From: PALSA-1316 sp964499365
Lineage (GTDB): Bacteria; Nitrospirota; Thermodesulfovibrionia; Thermodesulfovibrionales; UBA6898
Length of the DNA: 64,000 bases
Assembly (NCBI GenBank): GCA_964499365.1
Contig: CAZCKU010000001.1
Coordinates: forward strand, 418,122-482,121
Direction of reading: 5' to 3'
The notes under the pieces were generated by a model, which was not told the DNA's origin, made no database searches, and worked only from the letters and a program-made list of their open reading frames with translations. Position 1 is the first letter of the stretch. Each line of letters starts with the position of its first letter. Shown here piece by piece: positions 7,511 to 16,371 of this stretch. Made by a program: the position numbers and the translations under genes.

Positions 7511-8926
7511 TTACCGGTTTACCGAATATCGCCACATATGCAGCAGTATCTGCAGCACCAGCCCGATGATCATAAAGGGAATAAATATCCTGTACCCCCA
7601 GTCGATCAGAAAGACGAGGGGGGACTTCTTGAGGTCAGGCTCGTAATGGGATATCCAGCTGTCAGGGAATGACGACGTCGCCCCGGGGTGACATTTCTGA
7701 CAGCGCTTGACCAGGTTTGCCTTGATGACAGCTGCATCGACTCCCTTCACCTTGGTGATATCGTGGATGCCGTGACAGTCGATGCAGACCGCTATCTGTT
7801 TATCGGTCGTGCCGAACTGCTTGTAGAATTTCATCGTAACACCATGAAAATCCTGAAGGTACGTGTCGACGACCCTGGTCGACAGGCCATACTTCTGCAT
7901 GATCTCCTTTTTGGCGTGACAGCCGGCGCAGGTCTGGGGGACCGAGATCCGGAAATCAACGGTGTGCGGACCCGCGTTATCGTGGGCCTTGTGGCAGTCA
8001 GAGCATATCGGGACATCCTCGATGTTCTCACGGATGAGTGCGGCCCCATGAACACTCTTTGCGTAGATGGCGTAGATGTCCTCATGACATTGCTTGCAGC
8101 GCGTGGCATTGGCCAGCTTGTCTTTCCTTGCCGAGACGATGGCATGTGTCCCATGGCAGTCGGTGCAGAGCGGGGCCCTGTTGTTTCCCTGGGACAGCAC
8201 CTTGAAATGTATGCCCTCCAGAGTCTTGGTATACTTGTCGAAATGGCATCTCCGGCAATTTTCGGCCATGGCCAGGGAAAAGTCCCGTCTGCTTCTGAAA
8301 TCCCTTACCGGATGGGCTTCTGCCGAGACACGAACGTGGCAGTCGACGCAGCTCAGGTTTTTATGGACCGAGGTGTTCAGGGCCTCTTCCTTGACGAGGA
8401 TTTTGCCTTTTTCCCCATTTTTGTAATGGACATCAATTTCCCTGTTATGACAGGTCAGGCAGTACTGGTTTCCCCGGGCAAGCTCCCGGACCCTCCTGAC
8501 GTTATGCGAGCCGTGACAGTCGGTGCATACGGCGGAGGCCGAGGTACCGACCGACAACTTGTCGTGGATCGGGTTATTCCTCAGGGAATGGCATTGCGTG
8601 CAGCGGCGCGCGCTCAGGGAACTGTATTCTTTCCTGTTTTTGTAGGTCTTCTGAGGGTGGTTTTCTGCCGTGAACCCGTGGCAGGCGCTGCAGCCGATGA
8701 TGCCGTGGACGGATTTCTCTATTTCCTGAACATCGACCTTCAGGACGAAATTTTCGCCATTGCTGAACTTCATTGTCTGCTCAGCATCGTGGCATCCGAG
8801 ACAGGCCTGGTCAGCCTCGGAAAGTGCTGCTGCGGCCGGCGAGGCCCGGAGTACCCCTGCGCCCAGTAATGCCCCTGCCAGCAGGCCCAGTGCCAGGATA
8901 AGTATCTTGTTGTGGCGGTGTGTCAT
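7511..8926 (-). CDS. 13-haem cytochrome c with C-terminal membrane anchor
   Basis: 471 residues from the ATG at 8926, chosen because GGGAGGG lies just upstream; an in-frame start 11 codons further upstream lacks this. A signal peptide (ILILALGLLAGALLGAGVL) ends near the Ala-rich segment. Thirteen CxxCH haem-attachment motifs are visible, among them CLGCH, CSACH, CTQCH, CTDCH (twice), CLTCH, CVDCH, CRRCH, CKQCH, CSDCH, CAGCH, CIDCH and CQKCH. One C-terminal helix (IFIPFMIIGLVLQILLHMW) anchors it in the inner membrane. It is the first gene of a minus-strand unit with cytochrome b, the haem-motif kinase and the response regulator. It probably carries electrons between quinone and periplasmic partners. 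Confidence 0.92.
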   Translation of the reverse strand: MTHRHNKILILALGLLAGALLGAGVLRASPAAAALSEADQACLGCHDAEQTMKFSNGENFVLKVDVQEIEKSVHGIIGCSACHGFTAENHPQKTYKNRKEYSSLSARRCTQCHSLRNNPIHDKLSVGTSASAVCTDCHGSHNVRRVRELARGNQYCLTCHNREIDVHYKNGEKGKILVKEEALNTSVHKNLSCVDCHVRVSAEAHPVRDFRSRRDFSLAMAENCRRCHFDKYTKTLEGIHFKVLSQGNNRAPLCTDCHGTHAIVSARKDKLANATRCKQCHEDIYAIYAKSVHGAALIRENIEDVPICSDCHKAHDNAGPHTVDFRISVPQTCAGCHAKKEIMQKYGLSTRVVDTYLQDFHGVTMKFYKQFGTTDKQIAVCIDCHGIHDITKVKGVDAAVIKANLVKRCQKCHPGATSSFPDSWISHYEPDLKKSPLVFLIDWGYRIFIPFMIIGLVLQILLHMWRYSVNR

Positions 8927-9136
8927 ATTCCCTCCCGTGCATGGTTGGTAACGTCTCACATCTCGTTCTCTTGTTACATGCTAGCAGACCTCGGGCGGTC
9001 AGGCAACTGGGAAAAGTACCTATTTTCAGCAGAAAGATGTCTTAGAGGGGGGGGAGCATAGTTCCCTTCAGGGCCTATCCCTGCACATGGAACGGCCGGA
9101 AAACCGGAAAGGCAGACAAGCGGCAGTAATGCAGGA

Positions 9137-9691
9137 CTAGCTGTCCGGAAGCATGCTGGCCGCTATCCTGATGATATCGCGTGCAGCCATTTTGCCGGTC
9201 AGGGTAATCACGGTACCGCCCTCGTCCCAGGACAGCTGGTTGCAGGGGATGTCCTGATCGCACAGGGCAGCGGCAAGGATGGCCTTCCTGTCCTTCACGT
9301 GGACCTCGTTTACCCGTTTTTTCTCCCGTATCCGCAGGAGCGGTTCAAGCCGGTACGGAGCCTGCGCGTCAACCTGCTGTATCAGAAGGCCGATTCCCTT
9401 CCGGTCCCTGAACGAAAAGTGCATGACGCAGGCCCGGAACGGGGTGTCCTGACCGTAGACTTCCGTCGGCGGCCAAGCGAGGTTCAGGTTCTCGGGGATA
9501 AAGGTCGGCAGATAGATCTTCTGCATATGCAGCACCTTTCGCGCGGCATCCACCGATGCAAACCGCTGCAGCCGGTTCTTCTGCAGGATTCCCGGGATCC
9601 AGTTCAGAAGCGCCAGGACGGCGACCAGTACAAGGACGATAACAATGAAGTGAAGCATCTGACGCAGGCGGCAATTCTTTTCTTCAGTCAT
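9137..9691 (-). CDS. Single-pass membrane protein of unknown function
   Basis: 184 residues. One N-terminal helix (about 12-31, MLHFIVIVLVLVAVLALLNW) puts the rest outside the cytoplasm. The soluble part opens with KIYLPTFIPENLNLAWPP, reminiscent of the YLP-x-G/F-P start of DUF4367-like sensor-associated domains, then mixed alpha/beta sequence ending at a short amphipathic helix. Two cysteines (AALCDQDIPCNQL) may form a disulfide. It begins one base after the stop of a membrane metallopeptidase gene and is presumably its partner or substrate. I do not recognise a function. Confidence 0.7.
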   Translation of the reverse strand: MTEEKNCRLRQMLHFIVIVLVLVAVLALLNWIPGILQKNRLQRFASVDAARKVLHMQKIYLPTFIPENLNLAWPPTEVYGQDTPFRACVMHFSFRDRKGIGLLIQQVDAQAPYRLEPLLRIREKKRVNEVHVKDRKAILAAALCDQDIPCNQLSWDEGGTVITLTGKMAARDIIRIAASMLPDS

Positions 9692-9692
9692 A

Positions 9693-10697
9693 TTACACCA
9701 CCAGATATCCTGTCGCGATGATGACAGAGGCAGTAATGAGGAACGGGACCGGGCGGAAGCCGCGTGGTCCGGAGTGCAGCGCCTGCTTCAGTTTTTCGAC
9801 CCTCTCGTCCAGGATCAGATTGTGGCTGTGGCTCTCGACGCGCTCTTTCATCCGGGAAAGGCCCCCTTCGTGCCCGTCCGGATTCTCGGGTTCCTGATGA
9901 TAATAAAAGGCTGACAGGGCGGTAATGAGCGCCTCCGGGTTGCGGGTAAGGGACACCGAAATGGCATCGCAGATGAATTCATCGTCATGGACGATCCTCC
10001 TGAACTCAACAAGGCTTACCGGATTATAGAACATTATCATCCTCAGGAGATAGATGAGCGGCGTCTTCAGGCTGCTGCTCCGCATCATATGGACAACTTC
10101 ATGGGTCAGGGCTGCTGTGAGCTGTTCGTCGTCGAGGGTGCTGAGCAGATGGTCCGAGATGATGACCGTATGTCTTCTGAAGCCCTGGGTGAACAATATC
10201 GGGAAGCTCTCATTAATAACCAGAAACAGCGGTTTCTCTATCTTCAGGGGCTCACAGATGCCGGCCAGGAGGGCATCCATGCGCGCATCGAAGTCATGGG
10301 TTTCCTGGTAGTCCCCGAATCCCTCCGATGCCCGGCGGCCGCTGAAAATAGGCAGTATCTCCTGCAGGACGAACAGAAGAGAGAAGGCAGCGAGCATCCC
10401 GAGAAATACGATAGCCAGCGGGTAAATCCCCGTGACCTTCAGGTCGAGCCACCGCTGGCTGTCGAACAGCGCTGTGGTCAATCTGAAATACCATGAGCCC
10501 CGGTCCGGGGAGACGAGCTGAAAGACCGGGAACATGATGATCGGCAGGCCCAGGGTGAGCATACGGTACCGGAACATCGAAAAGTGATCGTCGATATCCC
10601 AGGCGTAGAAGGAGATTTCGACCAGGATGAGCGCGATGAAGGCGTGGAGGACCGACTGGGTGAGATACTCGCCGGCGACCGTATGTATAAAGGTCAT
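9693..10697 (-). CDS. Membrane zinc metallopeptidase (M48/M56-like)
   Basis: 334 residues from the ATG at 10697, which has AAGGA eight bases upstream; the frame runs further but without a ribosome site. Four hydrophobic segments are visible: two near the N terminus, one around AIVFLGMLAAFSLLFVLQEI, and one at the extreme C terminus. The catalytic motif is HEVVH (ALTHEVVHMM), with the third zinc ligand likely the Glu of DDEFICDA about 60 residues later. This is the gluzincin layout of HtpX/M48 and BlaR1/M56 proteases. No BlaI-type repressor is adjacent, so a general membrane-protein quality-control or processing role is more likely. Coupled to the downstream single-pass protein. Confidence 0.82.
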   Translation of the reverse strand: MTFIHTVAGEYLTQSVLHAFIALILVEISFYAWDIDDHFSMFRYRMLTLGLPIIMFPVFQLVSPDRGSWYFRLTTALFDSQRWLDLKVTGIYPLAIVFLGMLAAFSLLFVLQEILPIFSGRRASEGFGDYQETHDFDARMDALLAGICEPLKIEKPLFLVINESFPILFTQGFRRHTVIISDHLLSTLDDEQLTAALTHEVVHMMRSSSLKTPLIYLLRMIMFYNPVSLVEFRRIVHDDEFICDAISVSLTRNPEALITALSAFYYHQEPENPDGHEGGLSRMKERVESHSHNLILDERVEKLKQALHSGPRGFRPVPFLITASVIIATGYLVV

Positions 10698-10783
10698 CTG
10701 ACGTTCCTTTTGGCCGTATCTCGCATGTGAAAATTGTATCATAAATATACGGTTTCTGAGGGATCTGGTATGATGAGAGATAT

Positions 10784-11320
10784 ATGGCAAGGCTCCTGTT
10801 TATCGGCGATTCGCTTATAGAGTATTTCGACTGGGCGCTGCGGTTCCCGGGACATACGGTCTATAACCTCGGCATCGCAGGCGAAACGGTCGACGGTCTT
10901 TCCCGCAGACTCGACCTGGTCAAGCATGAAATCGATGCGGTAGACAGGGTCTTTATTATGTCAGGCATTAACAACCTGGCCATGGAGGACAGCGGTTTCA
11001 TCGGAACATACCGGGGGATTATCAGGGCACTGACCTGCCGGTATCCCGCCGCGCTGATCACTGTCCAGAGCCTCCTGCCGGTGCTGTACCCCTTCATTTC
11101 GAATGAAGATATACGGGCGGTAAATCTTCAGCTGAAGTCCCTGGCTGCTGACGAGGGTGTTTCCTGTCTCAATATCCATGACCTTTTTCTGGACGACAAC
11201 GGGAATCCCGACCCGTCCTGTCTCGACGACGACGGGGTGCACCTCAGCAGCAGGGGCTACCGGATCTGGGCAGGGGAGATAGAGAAGCTTCTCAATCCGG
11301 AAGCAGATTGCGGACACTGA
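10784..11320 (+). CDS. SGNH/GDSL-family hydrolase
   Basis: 178 residues without a signal peptide. Block I is LLFIGDSLIEYFDW with the nucleophile Ser in GDSL; block II has the oxyanion glycine (NLGIAGET); block III is MSGINNL with the conserved Asn; block V is DDDGVHLSSRGY, giving the Asp-x-x-His pair of the triad. Enzymes of this fold are esterases, lipases or acyltransferases; the substrate cannot be told. It is divergent from the metallopeptidase gene; an extended -10 (TGGTATGAT) lies ten bases before the ATG and no Shine-Dalgarno is obvious. Confidence 0.88.
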   Translation: MARLLFIGDSLIEYFDWALRFPGHTVYNLGIAGETVDGLSRRLDLVKHEIDAVDRVFIMSGINNLAMEDSGFIGTYRGIIRALTCRYPAALITVQSLLPVLYPFISNEDIRAVNLQLKSLAADEGVSCLNIHDLFLDDNGNPDPSCLDDDGVHLSSRGYRIWAGEIEKLLNPEADCGH

Positions 11321-11345
11321 CCGCAACAGACAAGTGCGTTATAAT
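11317..11345 (+). promoter_or_regulatory. Sigma-70-type promoter for the hyp operon
   Basis: CTGACC, 17 bases, then a perfect TATAAT. It lies at the junction between the SGNH gene end and the GTG start of hypF 25 bases further on. The -35 box matches TTGACA at four of six positions. Confidence 0.55.
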
Positions 11346-11370
11346 AAAGCACCATGTCCGGTGAACTGTT

Positions 11371-13698
11371 GTGGAGAGTCTGAGGATTTCCGTCAAAGGC
11401 GTTGTCCAGGGTGTCGGGTTCAGACCGTTCGTCCATAACCTTGCGACCGGGATGGGACTGACCGGCTTTGTTGCGAATACGGCCGAGGGTGTGGAGATCG
11501 CGGTCGAAGGCCCGGAACTTGGCCCGTTTGTCGAGAGGCTTCGCAATGAGGCTCCTCCGCTTGCCAGGATTCTGGCGGTTGACATATCTTTTGCAGAGCC
11601 GGCCGGCTACAATAATTTTGCGATCAGGGAGAGCAGCGATGCGGGACGGTTCACCCTCGTCTCTCCTGACATGTCTGTCTGCGAAGATTGCAGGACGGAA
11701 CTGTTCGACCCTCAGGACCGCAGGTATCTCTACCCATTTATCAACTGCACGAACTGCGGACCCCGATATTCGATAACCAGGTCTGTTCCGTATGATCGCC
11801 CGAATACCACGATGGCCCTTTTCCCGATGTGTGAGCCCTGCCTCAGTGAATACCATAATCCCTCAGACCGTCGTTTTCATGCCCAGCCGAATGCCTGCCC
11901 CGACTGCGGTCCCCGGGTAACGCTTGTCAAGGCAGCGGGTCAGGGGAGGGAATCCGGAGACCCGATGACAGGAGCCATTGACCTGCTGCAGAAGGGGAAG
12001 ATCCTGGCGATCAGGGGCCTGGGCGGTTTTCATCTGGCATGCGATGCAGGGGACCGGGATGCGGTCGAAATACTGAGACTTCGCAAGCGAAAAAACAATA
12101 AGCCCTTTGCCCTGATGGCGGCTGATGTCGGGACGATCAGGAAATTCTGCGAAGTCTCTGACGAAGAGGAGGTCCTGCTCACCTCTTCACCCAGGCCGAT
12201 CGTCCTGCTGAAGAAGCTGCCTGACTGTACGCTCCCCGGGGCGGTTGCCCCGGCAAACGCGTATATCGGATTCATGCTCCCGTATACGCCGCTCCATTAT
12301 CTGCTGTTTAACCACCCCCATCCCCCTCCTTATCAAGGCGGGGAGTCTGTGAGGTGCAACTTCGACGCCCTGGTGATGACGAGCGGCAACCTTGCTGAAG
12401 AGCCGTTGGTAACGAATAACCAGGAGGCGCTTGAAAAGCTGGCCGGGCTGGCAGATGCCTTTCTCCTGCATGACCGTGACATATTCATGAGGGTTGACGA
12501 TTCGGTCCTCAGGGTCAGGAGACAGGAGGAAAGGACCGTGACTGCGTTCATCCGCCGGGCCCGCGGATATGTGCCTGACCCCATTGTCCTGAAGGACGAA
12601 GGGCCCGAGGTCATGGGCTGCGGCGCTGATCTGAAGAATACCTTCACCCTGACAAAAGGGAGTTACGCGGTCGTCAGTCAGCATATCGGGGATATGGAAA
12701 ATTATGAGACCCTTCAGTTCTACGAGGAGACCCTTCGGAATCTAAAGACGGTCTATCGTGCTGAGCCGGTGGCGCTGGGGCATGATCTCCATCCCGGCTA
12801 CCTCTCCACGCGCTGGGCTCTGCAGCAGCCGCAGAAACTCTACGGTATCCAGCACCACTATGCGCATATCGGCTCGGTTATGGCGGAACACGGCATCACC
12901 GAAAAGGTGATCGGTATCGCCTTCGACGGCAACGGGTATGGAACCGACGGCAACCTCTGGGGCGGGGAGTTCCTGATCGCCGATACTGCAGGCTTCAAAA
13001 GGGCGGGCCATCTCAGTTATCTGCCGCTTCCGGGCGGGGAGAAGGCTATCGCCGAGCCGTGGAGGATAGCCGTCAGCCAGATCAGCAGGGCGGTTGGCGG
13101 CGACATATGGAATTATCTTGCAAAGGCAGGCTTTGTCGGGAAATACGGGGAGGATACGCTTGCTGCAATCCTGAAGATAACAGACAACAGGACCTTTTCG
13201 CCGTTTTCTTCCGGGGCGGGGAGGATCTTCGACGCGGTTGCAGCCCTGACCGGCGTTTGCGACCGCAATACCTTTGAGGGTGAGACCGCGATAGCCCTTG
13301 AGGCCCTGGTGCTCGGCGGCAACGATGAGACCTACCCGGTCGACATCGCTCTCCGGGACGTGATGGAGATCGACTTCTGCATGACCTTTCTGGCGATCAT
13401 GGACGATCTGTCCGGCAACGTCGACCGGAGGCTCATCGCTACGAAATTTCATAACACCATGGCAGGGGCGATCCTGAACGTTGCTGTTAAGATTGCCTCG
13501 ATTACCAATATCAACACGGCGGTCCTGAGCGGCGGGGTCTTCCAGAACGGCTATCTCCTCGGCAGGGTGCTCGAAGGGCTTGCCGCAGAGAAAATTGTTG
13601 CATATACGAATGAGCAGGTCCCGTGTAATGACGCTGGCATATCCCTGGGCCAGGCATATATAATTAGAGGGCGGCTCAAGGCAGGGATTGAGGAATGA
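11371..13698 (+). CDS. hypF: Carbamoyltransferase HypF ([NiFe]-hydrogenase maturation)
   Basis: 775 residues, the usual HypF size. Makes the carbamoyl-AMP-derived group that becomes the CN ligands of the [NiFe] active site, handing it to HypE. Domains in order: acylphosphatase-like (GVVQGVGFRPFVHN), two C4 zinc fingers (CEDC...CTNC and CEPC...CPDC), a YrdC-like domain (about 195-375), and the Kae1-like carbamoyltransferase part (HHYAHIGSVMAEH, FDGNGYGTDG). It starts at GTG; no better start is in frame. The YrdC domain contains an unusual Pro/Gly-rich stretch (HPHPPPYQGGESVRC, residues about 315-329) just before DALVMTSGN, encoded by a copy of the palindromic repeat family seen elsewhere in the window. 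Its TGA overlaps hypD by four bases. Confidence 0.96.
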   Translation: MESLRISVKGVVQGVGFRPFVHNLATGMGLTGFVANTAEGVEIAVEGPELGPFVERLRNEAPPLARILAVDISFAEPAGYNNFAIRESSDAGRFTLVSPDMSVCEDCRTELFDPQDRRYLYPFINCTNCGPRYSITRSVPYDRPNTTMALFPMCEPCLSEYHNPSDRRFHAQPNACPDCGPRVTLVKAAGQGRESGDPMTGAIDLLQKGKILAIRGLGGFHLACDAGDRDAVEILRLRKRKNNKPFALMAADVGTIRKFCEVSDEEEVLLTSSPRPIVLLKKLPDCTLPGAVAPANAYIGFMLPYTPLHYLLFNHPHPPPYQGGESVRCNFDALVMTSGNLAEEPLVTNNQEALEKLAGLADAFLLHDRDIFMRVDDSVLRVRRQEERTVTAFIRRARGYVPDPIVLKDEGPEVMGCGADLKNTFTLTKGSYAVVSQHIGDMENYETLQFYEETLRNLKTVYRAEPVALGHDLHPGYLSTRWALQQPQKLYGIQHHYAHIGSVMAEHGITEKVIGIAFDGNGYGTDGNLWGGEFLIADTAGFKRAGHLSYLPLPGGEKAIAEPWRIAVSQISRAVGGDIWNYLAKAGFVGKYGEDTLAAILKITDNRTFSPFSSGAGRIFDAVAALTGVCDRNTFEGETAIALEALVLGGNDETYPVDIALRDVMEIDFCMTFLAIMDDLSGNVDRRLIATKFHNTMAGAILNVAVKIASITNINTAVLSGGVFQNGYLLGRVLEGLAAEKIVAYTNEQVPCNDAGISLGQAYIIRGRLKAGIEE
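12311..12350 (+). repeat. Palindromic repeat copy inside the hypF coding sequence
   Basis: The C-rich arm CACCCCCATCCCCCTCCTTA followed by TCAAGGCGGGGAG resembles the right arm of the large inverted repeat at 62976-63065, including CACCC, CTCC and the CAAGG-CGGGGA end. It keeps the hypF frame open and adds about 16 residues in a loop before the conserved VMTSGN motif of the YrdC domain. Confidence 0.6.
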
Positions 13699-14771
13699 AC
13701 GATATCGTTGAAAGAATAAGGGATCTGATGAAACGCATCAGCAGGCCTGTCAGACTGATGGAGGTCTGCGGTACGCATACCGTGGCGATCTTCAGGCACG
13801 GCATCCGGAACCTGCTGCCGGAGAACATTTCGCTTCTGAGCGGACCGGGCTGCCCCGTCTGTGTCACCGCGATCAGGGATGTGGATACCGCGATCGCAAT
13901 CGCAAAGACTGACGAGGTCATCCTCACAACCTTCGGCGACATGATGCGCGTGCCCGGAGACAGGAAATCCCTCTCCGATGCAAAGGCTGAAGGGGCTGAT
14001 ATCAGGATCGTCTATTCCCCTCTGGATGCGCTGAAGATCGCAGCTGATAACCCCCGCAAGAAGGTCGTTTTTTTTGCAACCGGGTTCGAGACGACCTCAC
14101 CCCTGGTCGCCGGCACGGTCCTTGAGGCCGAGCGCAGAGGTGTTCCGAATTTCTCTATCTATTCCGTGCATAAAACCGTTCCGCCGGCACTCAGGGCGCT
14201 GCTCGACTCGGGCGAGGTGAAGGTCGACGGCTTTATTCTGCCCGGGCATGTCAGCACGGTGATCGGCAGCGGACCCTATGCATTTCTTGCCGCTGATTAC
14301 GGGAAACCGTCGGTCATTACCGGTTTTGACGGGCCGGATATCCTCTCGGGGATTCTTATGATTTTGACCGGGATCGAATCGGGAAAAGCAGGGGTCGGGA
14401 TCCAGTATTCGCGTGTCGTCAGACCCGAGGGGAACCCGCGTGCCGTCGGCATCCTGAGCGAACTCTTTGAACCTGAAGACGCTGCATGGCGGGGGATCGG
14501 CATTCTCCCCGGCAGCGGCCTCAGACTGCGCGAACAGTACCGGCATCGTGAGATCAGAAATGTCCTGAAACTCGACGTGCCGGCCGGCAGCGAGCCGAAG
14601 GCCTGCTCCTGCGGCGAGATTCTGAAGGGGATCAAGATGCCGCATGAATGTGCCCTTTTCGGAAAGGCCTGCACCCCTGAGAGGCCGGTGGGCGCCTGCA
14701 TGGTCAGCGCCGAAGGGAGCTGTTCGGCATATTATAAATATAAGGCGGTCTTCGACCATGAGAGGGAATAG
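13695..14771 (+). CDS. hypD: Hydrogenase maturation protein HypD
   Basis: 358 residues, full length. HypD is an iron-sulfur scaffold that, with HypC, carries the Fe(CN)2CO unit. Visible motifs: EVCGTHTVAIFRHGI near the N terminus, GPGCPVCVT (thiol pair), FFATGFETTSP, PGHVSTVIG, and a C-terminal cysteine array (ACSCGEILKG, HECALFGKACTP, ACMVSAEGSCSAYY) for the [4Fe-4S] cluster. It overlaps hypF by ATGA and is followed 36 bases later by hypE, so all three are one operon. Confidence 0.97.
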   Translation: MNDIVERIRDLMKRISRPVRLMEVCGTHTVAIFRHGIRNLLPENISLLSGPGCPVCVTAIRDVDTAIAIAKTDEVILTTFGDMMRVPGDRKSLSDAKAEGADIRIVYSPLDALKIAADNPRKKVVFFATGFETTSPLVAGTVLEAERRGVPNFSIYSVHKTVPPALRALLDSGEVKVDGFILPGHVSTVIGSGPYAFLAADYGKPSVITGFDGPDILSGILMILTGIESGKAGVGIQYSRVVRPEGNPRAVGILSELFEPEDAAWRGIGILPGSGLRLREQYRHREIRNVLKLDVPAGSEPKACSCGEILKGIKMPHECALFGKACTPERPVGACMVSAEGSCSAYYKYKAVFDHERE

Positions 14772-14807
14772 GTCGTATAGGACCTATAGAGGGCTGTCGG
14801 GGGTTTT

Positions 14808-15806
14808 GTGGAGCTGATCCACCTCGGACACGGCAGCGGCGGCAGGATGATGCACCAGCTGGTCCGTGACTATTTTGCCCCGGCCTTTGAAATGGCCTCA
14901 CTCAATGATTCTGCACTGCTCGGCACCATGCCTTCGGGCAGGGTAGCAGTTACAACCGATTCCTATGTTATTTCCCCGATTTTTTTTCCGGGCGGCGATA
15001 TCGGGCTCCTCTCCATATGCGGCACGGTCAACGACCTTTCGGTCTCCGGTGCACGTCCCCTGTATCTGACCGCAGGGTTCATTATCGAGGAAGGCTTTCC
15101 GCTGGCCGACCTGAAAAGGATACTCGACTCGATGAGTGCGGCGGCAGCGAGGATCGGGGTGAAGATCGTCGCCGGTGATACAAAGGTCGTCGACCGGGGG
15201 AAGGCTGACGGGATCTTTATCAATACCGCAGGCATCGGCGTTGTCGAAGACGGCGTTGATATATCTCCCCTGAACATCAGGCCCGGCGACAGGGTGATCC
15301 TCAGCGGGCCGGTCGGCAGGCATGGGATCTCGGTGATGGCCGAGCGTAACGGCATCAGCTTTGATCCTCCGGTCCTGAGCGATGTCTGGCCGCTGAACCG
15401 GCTGACCGGGAGGATGCTTGCAGCAACAAAATCGATCAGGGTGATGAGAGATCCCACCCGCGGTGGCGTGGCAACGACGCTGAAGGAACTGGCCCAGGAC
15501 TCCGGACTCTGCATCGTCGTGCATGAAGACCGGGTAGAGGTGCCGGGCGGTGTGCGGGGGGCCTGCGAACTGCTGGGTCTTGATCCGCTGTACATAGCGA
15601 ACGAGGGCATATTGATCGCCATCGTGGACCAGGCCCATGCGGACCTGCTGGTTGCGGCGATGCGCCGGGACGAGGCCGGACGGTCTGCTGCCATCATCGG
15701 CGAGGTGGAGCTGACTCCTGCGAGGACCGTGCTCTTGAAAACCTCCCTGGGCGGGATTAGAATAATGGATATGCTTGCAGGGGACCAGTTGCCGAGGATA
15801 TGCTAG
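14808..15806 (+). CDS. hypE: Hydrogenase maturation protein HypE (carbamoyl dehydratase)
   Basis: 332 residues from a GTG start preceded by a GGGGG-rich site. HypE belongs to the AIR synthase/PurM-like ATPases and dehydrates the thiocarboxamide on its terminal cysteine to thiocyanate. The C terminus is PRIC, with the essential Cys as last residue. Other motifs: LGHGSGGRMMHQL at the N terminus, GGDIGLLSICGTVNDLSVSG, AGDTKVVDRGKADGIF and DPTRGGVATTLKELA. Last gene of hypF-hypD-hypE; hypA, hypB and hypC are not in the window. Confidence 0.97.
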   Translation: MELIHLGHGSGGRMMHQLVRDYFAPAFEMASLNDSALLGTMPSGRVAVTTDSYVISPIFFPGGDIGLLSICGTVNDLSVSGARPLYLTAGFIIEEGFPLADLKRILDSMSAAAARIGVKIVAGDTKVVDRGKADGIFINTAGIGVVEDGVDISPLNIRPGDRVILSGPVGRHGISVMAERNGISFDPPVLSDVWPLNRLTGRMLAATKSIRVMRDPTRGGVATTLKELAQDSGLCIVVHEDRVEVPGGVRGACELLGLDPLYIANEGILIAIVDQAHADLLVAAMRRDEAGRSAAIIGEVELTPARTVLLKTSLGGIRIMDMLAGDQLPRIC

Positions 15807-15904
15807 GAAGCAGCAGCGGTGCTGTCTTTTGCCGGTGGCCGCATGCATTGGGATGACAACGTCTGATTTCACGTGAAGGTGCTGACCGGGCCGATGGGGG
15901 ACTT

Positions 15905-16342
15905 ATGACACATGAAGGGGAAAAGGTTGTCTGTCGCTATGCTGACGGGCGTCTTCTGAAGGGGTATGTCCAGGACTTCGATCCGGAGGTGCCGGTGATG
16001 ACCGTCAGGGACGGGACAGACGGAAACGGGCTTGCCGTGAGGGTGGATGACCTGAAGGCTGTTTTTTTTGTCAGGACCTTTGAAGGCGACCAGAGTTACC
16101 GGGAACGGAAGATCTACGGGGCGACCCGCGCGAAAGGCAACAGGGTCTTCATAAAATTTAAGGACGGGGAATCGCTCATCGGGTTTCTCGAAGGTGACGT
16201 CCCCTGGAAGCGGGGGTTTTTCCTGTCACGCAAAGAGATGGCCCAGCAGGGATTTTTTATCCTGCCTGTTGATGAGGGGGCTAACAACGTGAAGGTTTTC
16301 GTTGTCGCGGCAGCCGTGAACGATGTGACCGTCGTCCCGTAG
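15905..16342 (+). CDS. Conserved hypothetical protein with duplicated SH3-like segment (DUF6982-type)
   Basis: 145 residues, soluble. Two similar beta-rich halves are visible: KVVCRYADGRLLKGYVQDFD near the start and KGNRVFIKFKDGESLIGFLE further on, each a GYVQDF/GFLEGD turn after a basic strand. Between them lies LKAVFFVRTFEGDQSY, and GFFILPVDEGANNVKVFVV closes the protein. I recall this pattern as an uncharacterised family (DUF6982-like) in Nitrospirota and Deltaproteobacteria. A GGGGGACTT ribosome site precedes the ATG. It stands alone between hypE and pdxJ; no function can be assigned. Confidence 0.75.
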   Translation: MTHEGEKVVCRYADGRLLKGYVQDFDPEVPVMTVRDGTDGNGLAVRVDDLKAVFFVRTFEGDQSYRERKIYGATRAKGNRVFIKFKDGESLIGFLEGDVPWKRGFFLSRKEMAQQGFFILPVDEGANNVKVFVVAAAVNDVTVVP

Positions 16343-16371
16343 CATATTATTTCTGCGCAAGGAGATCACTG

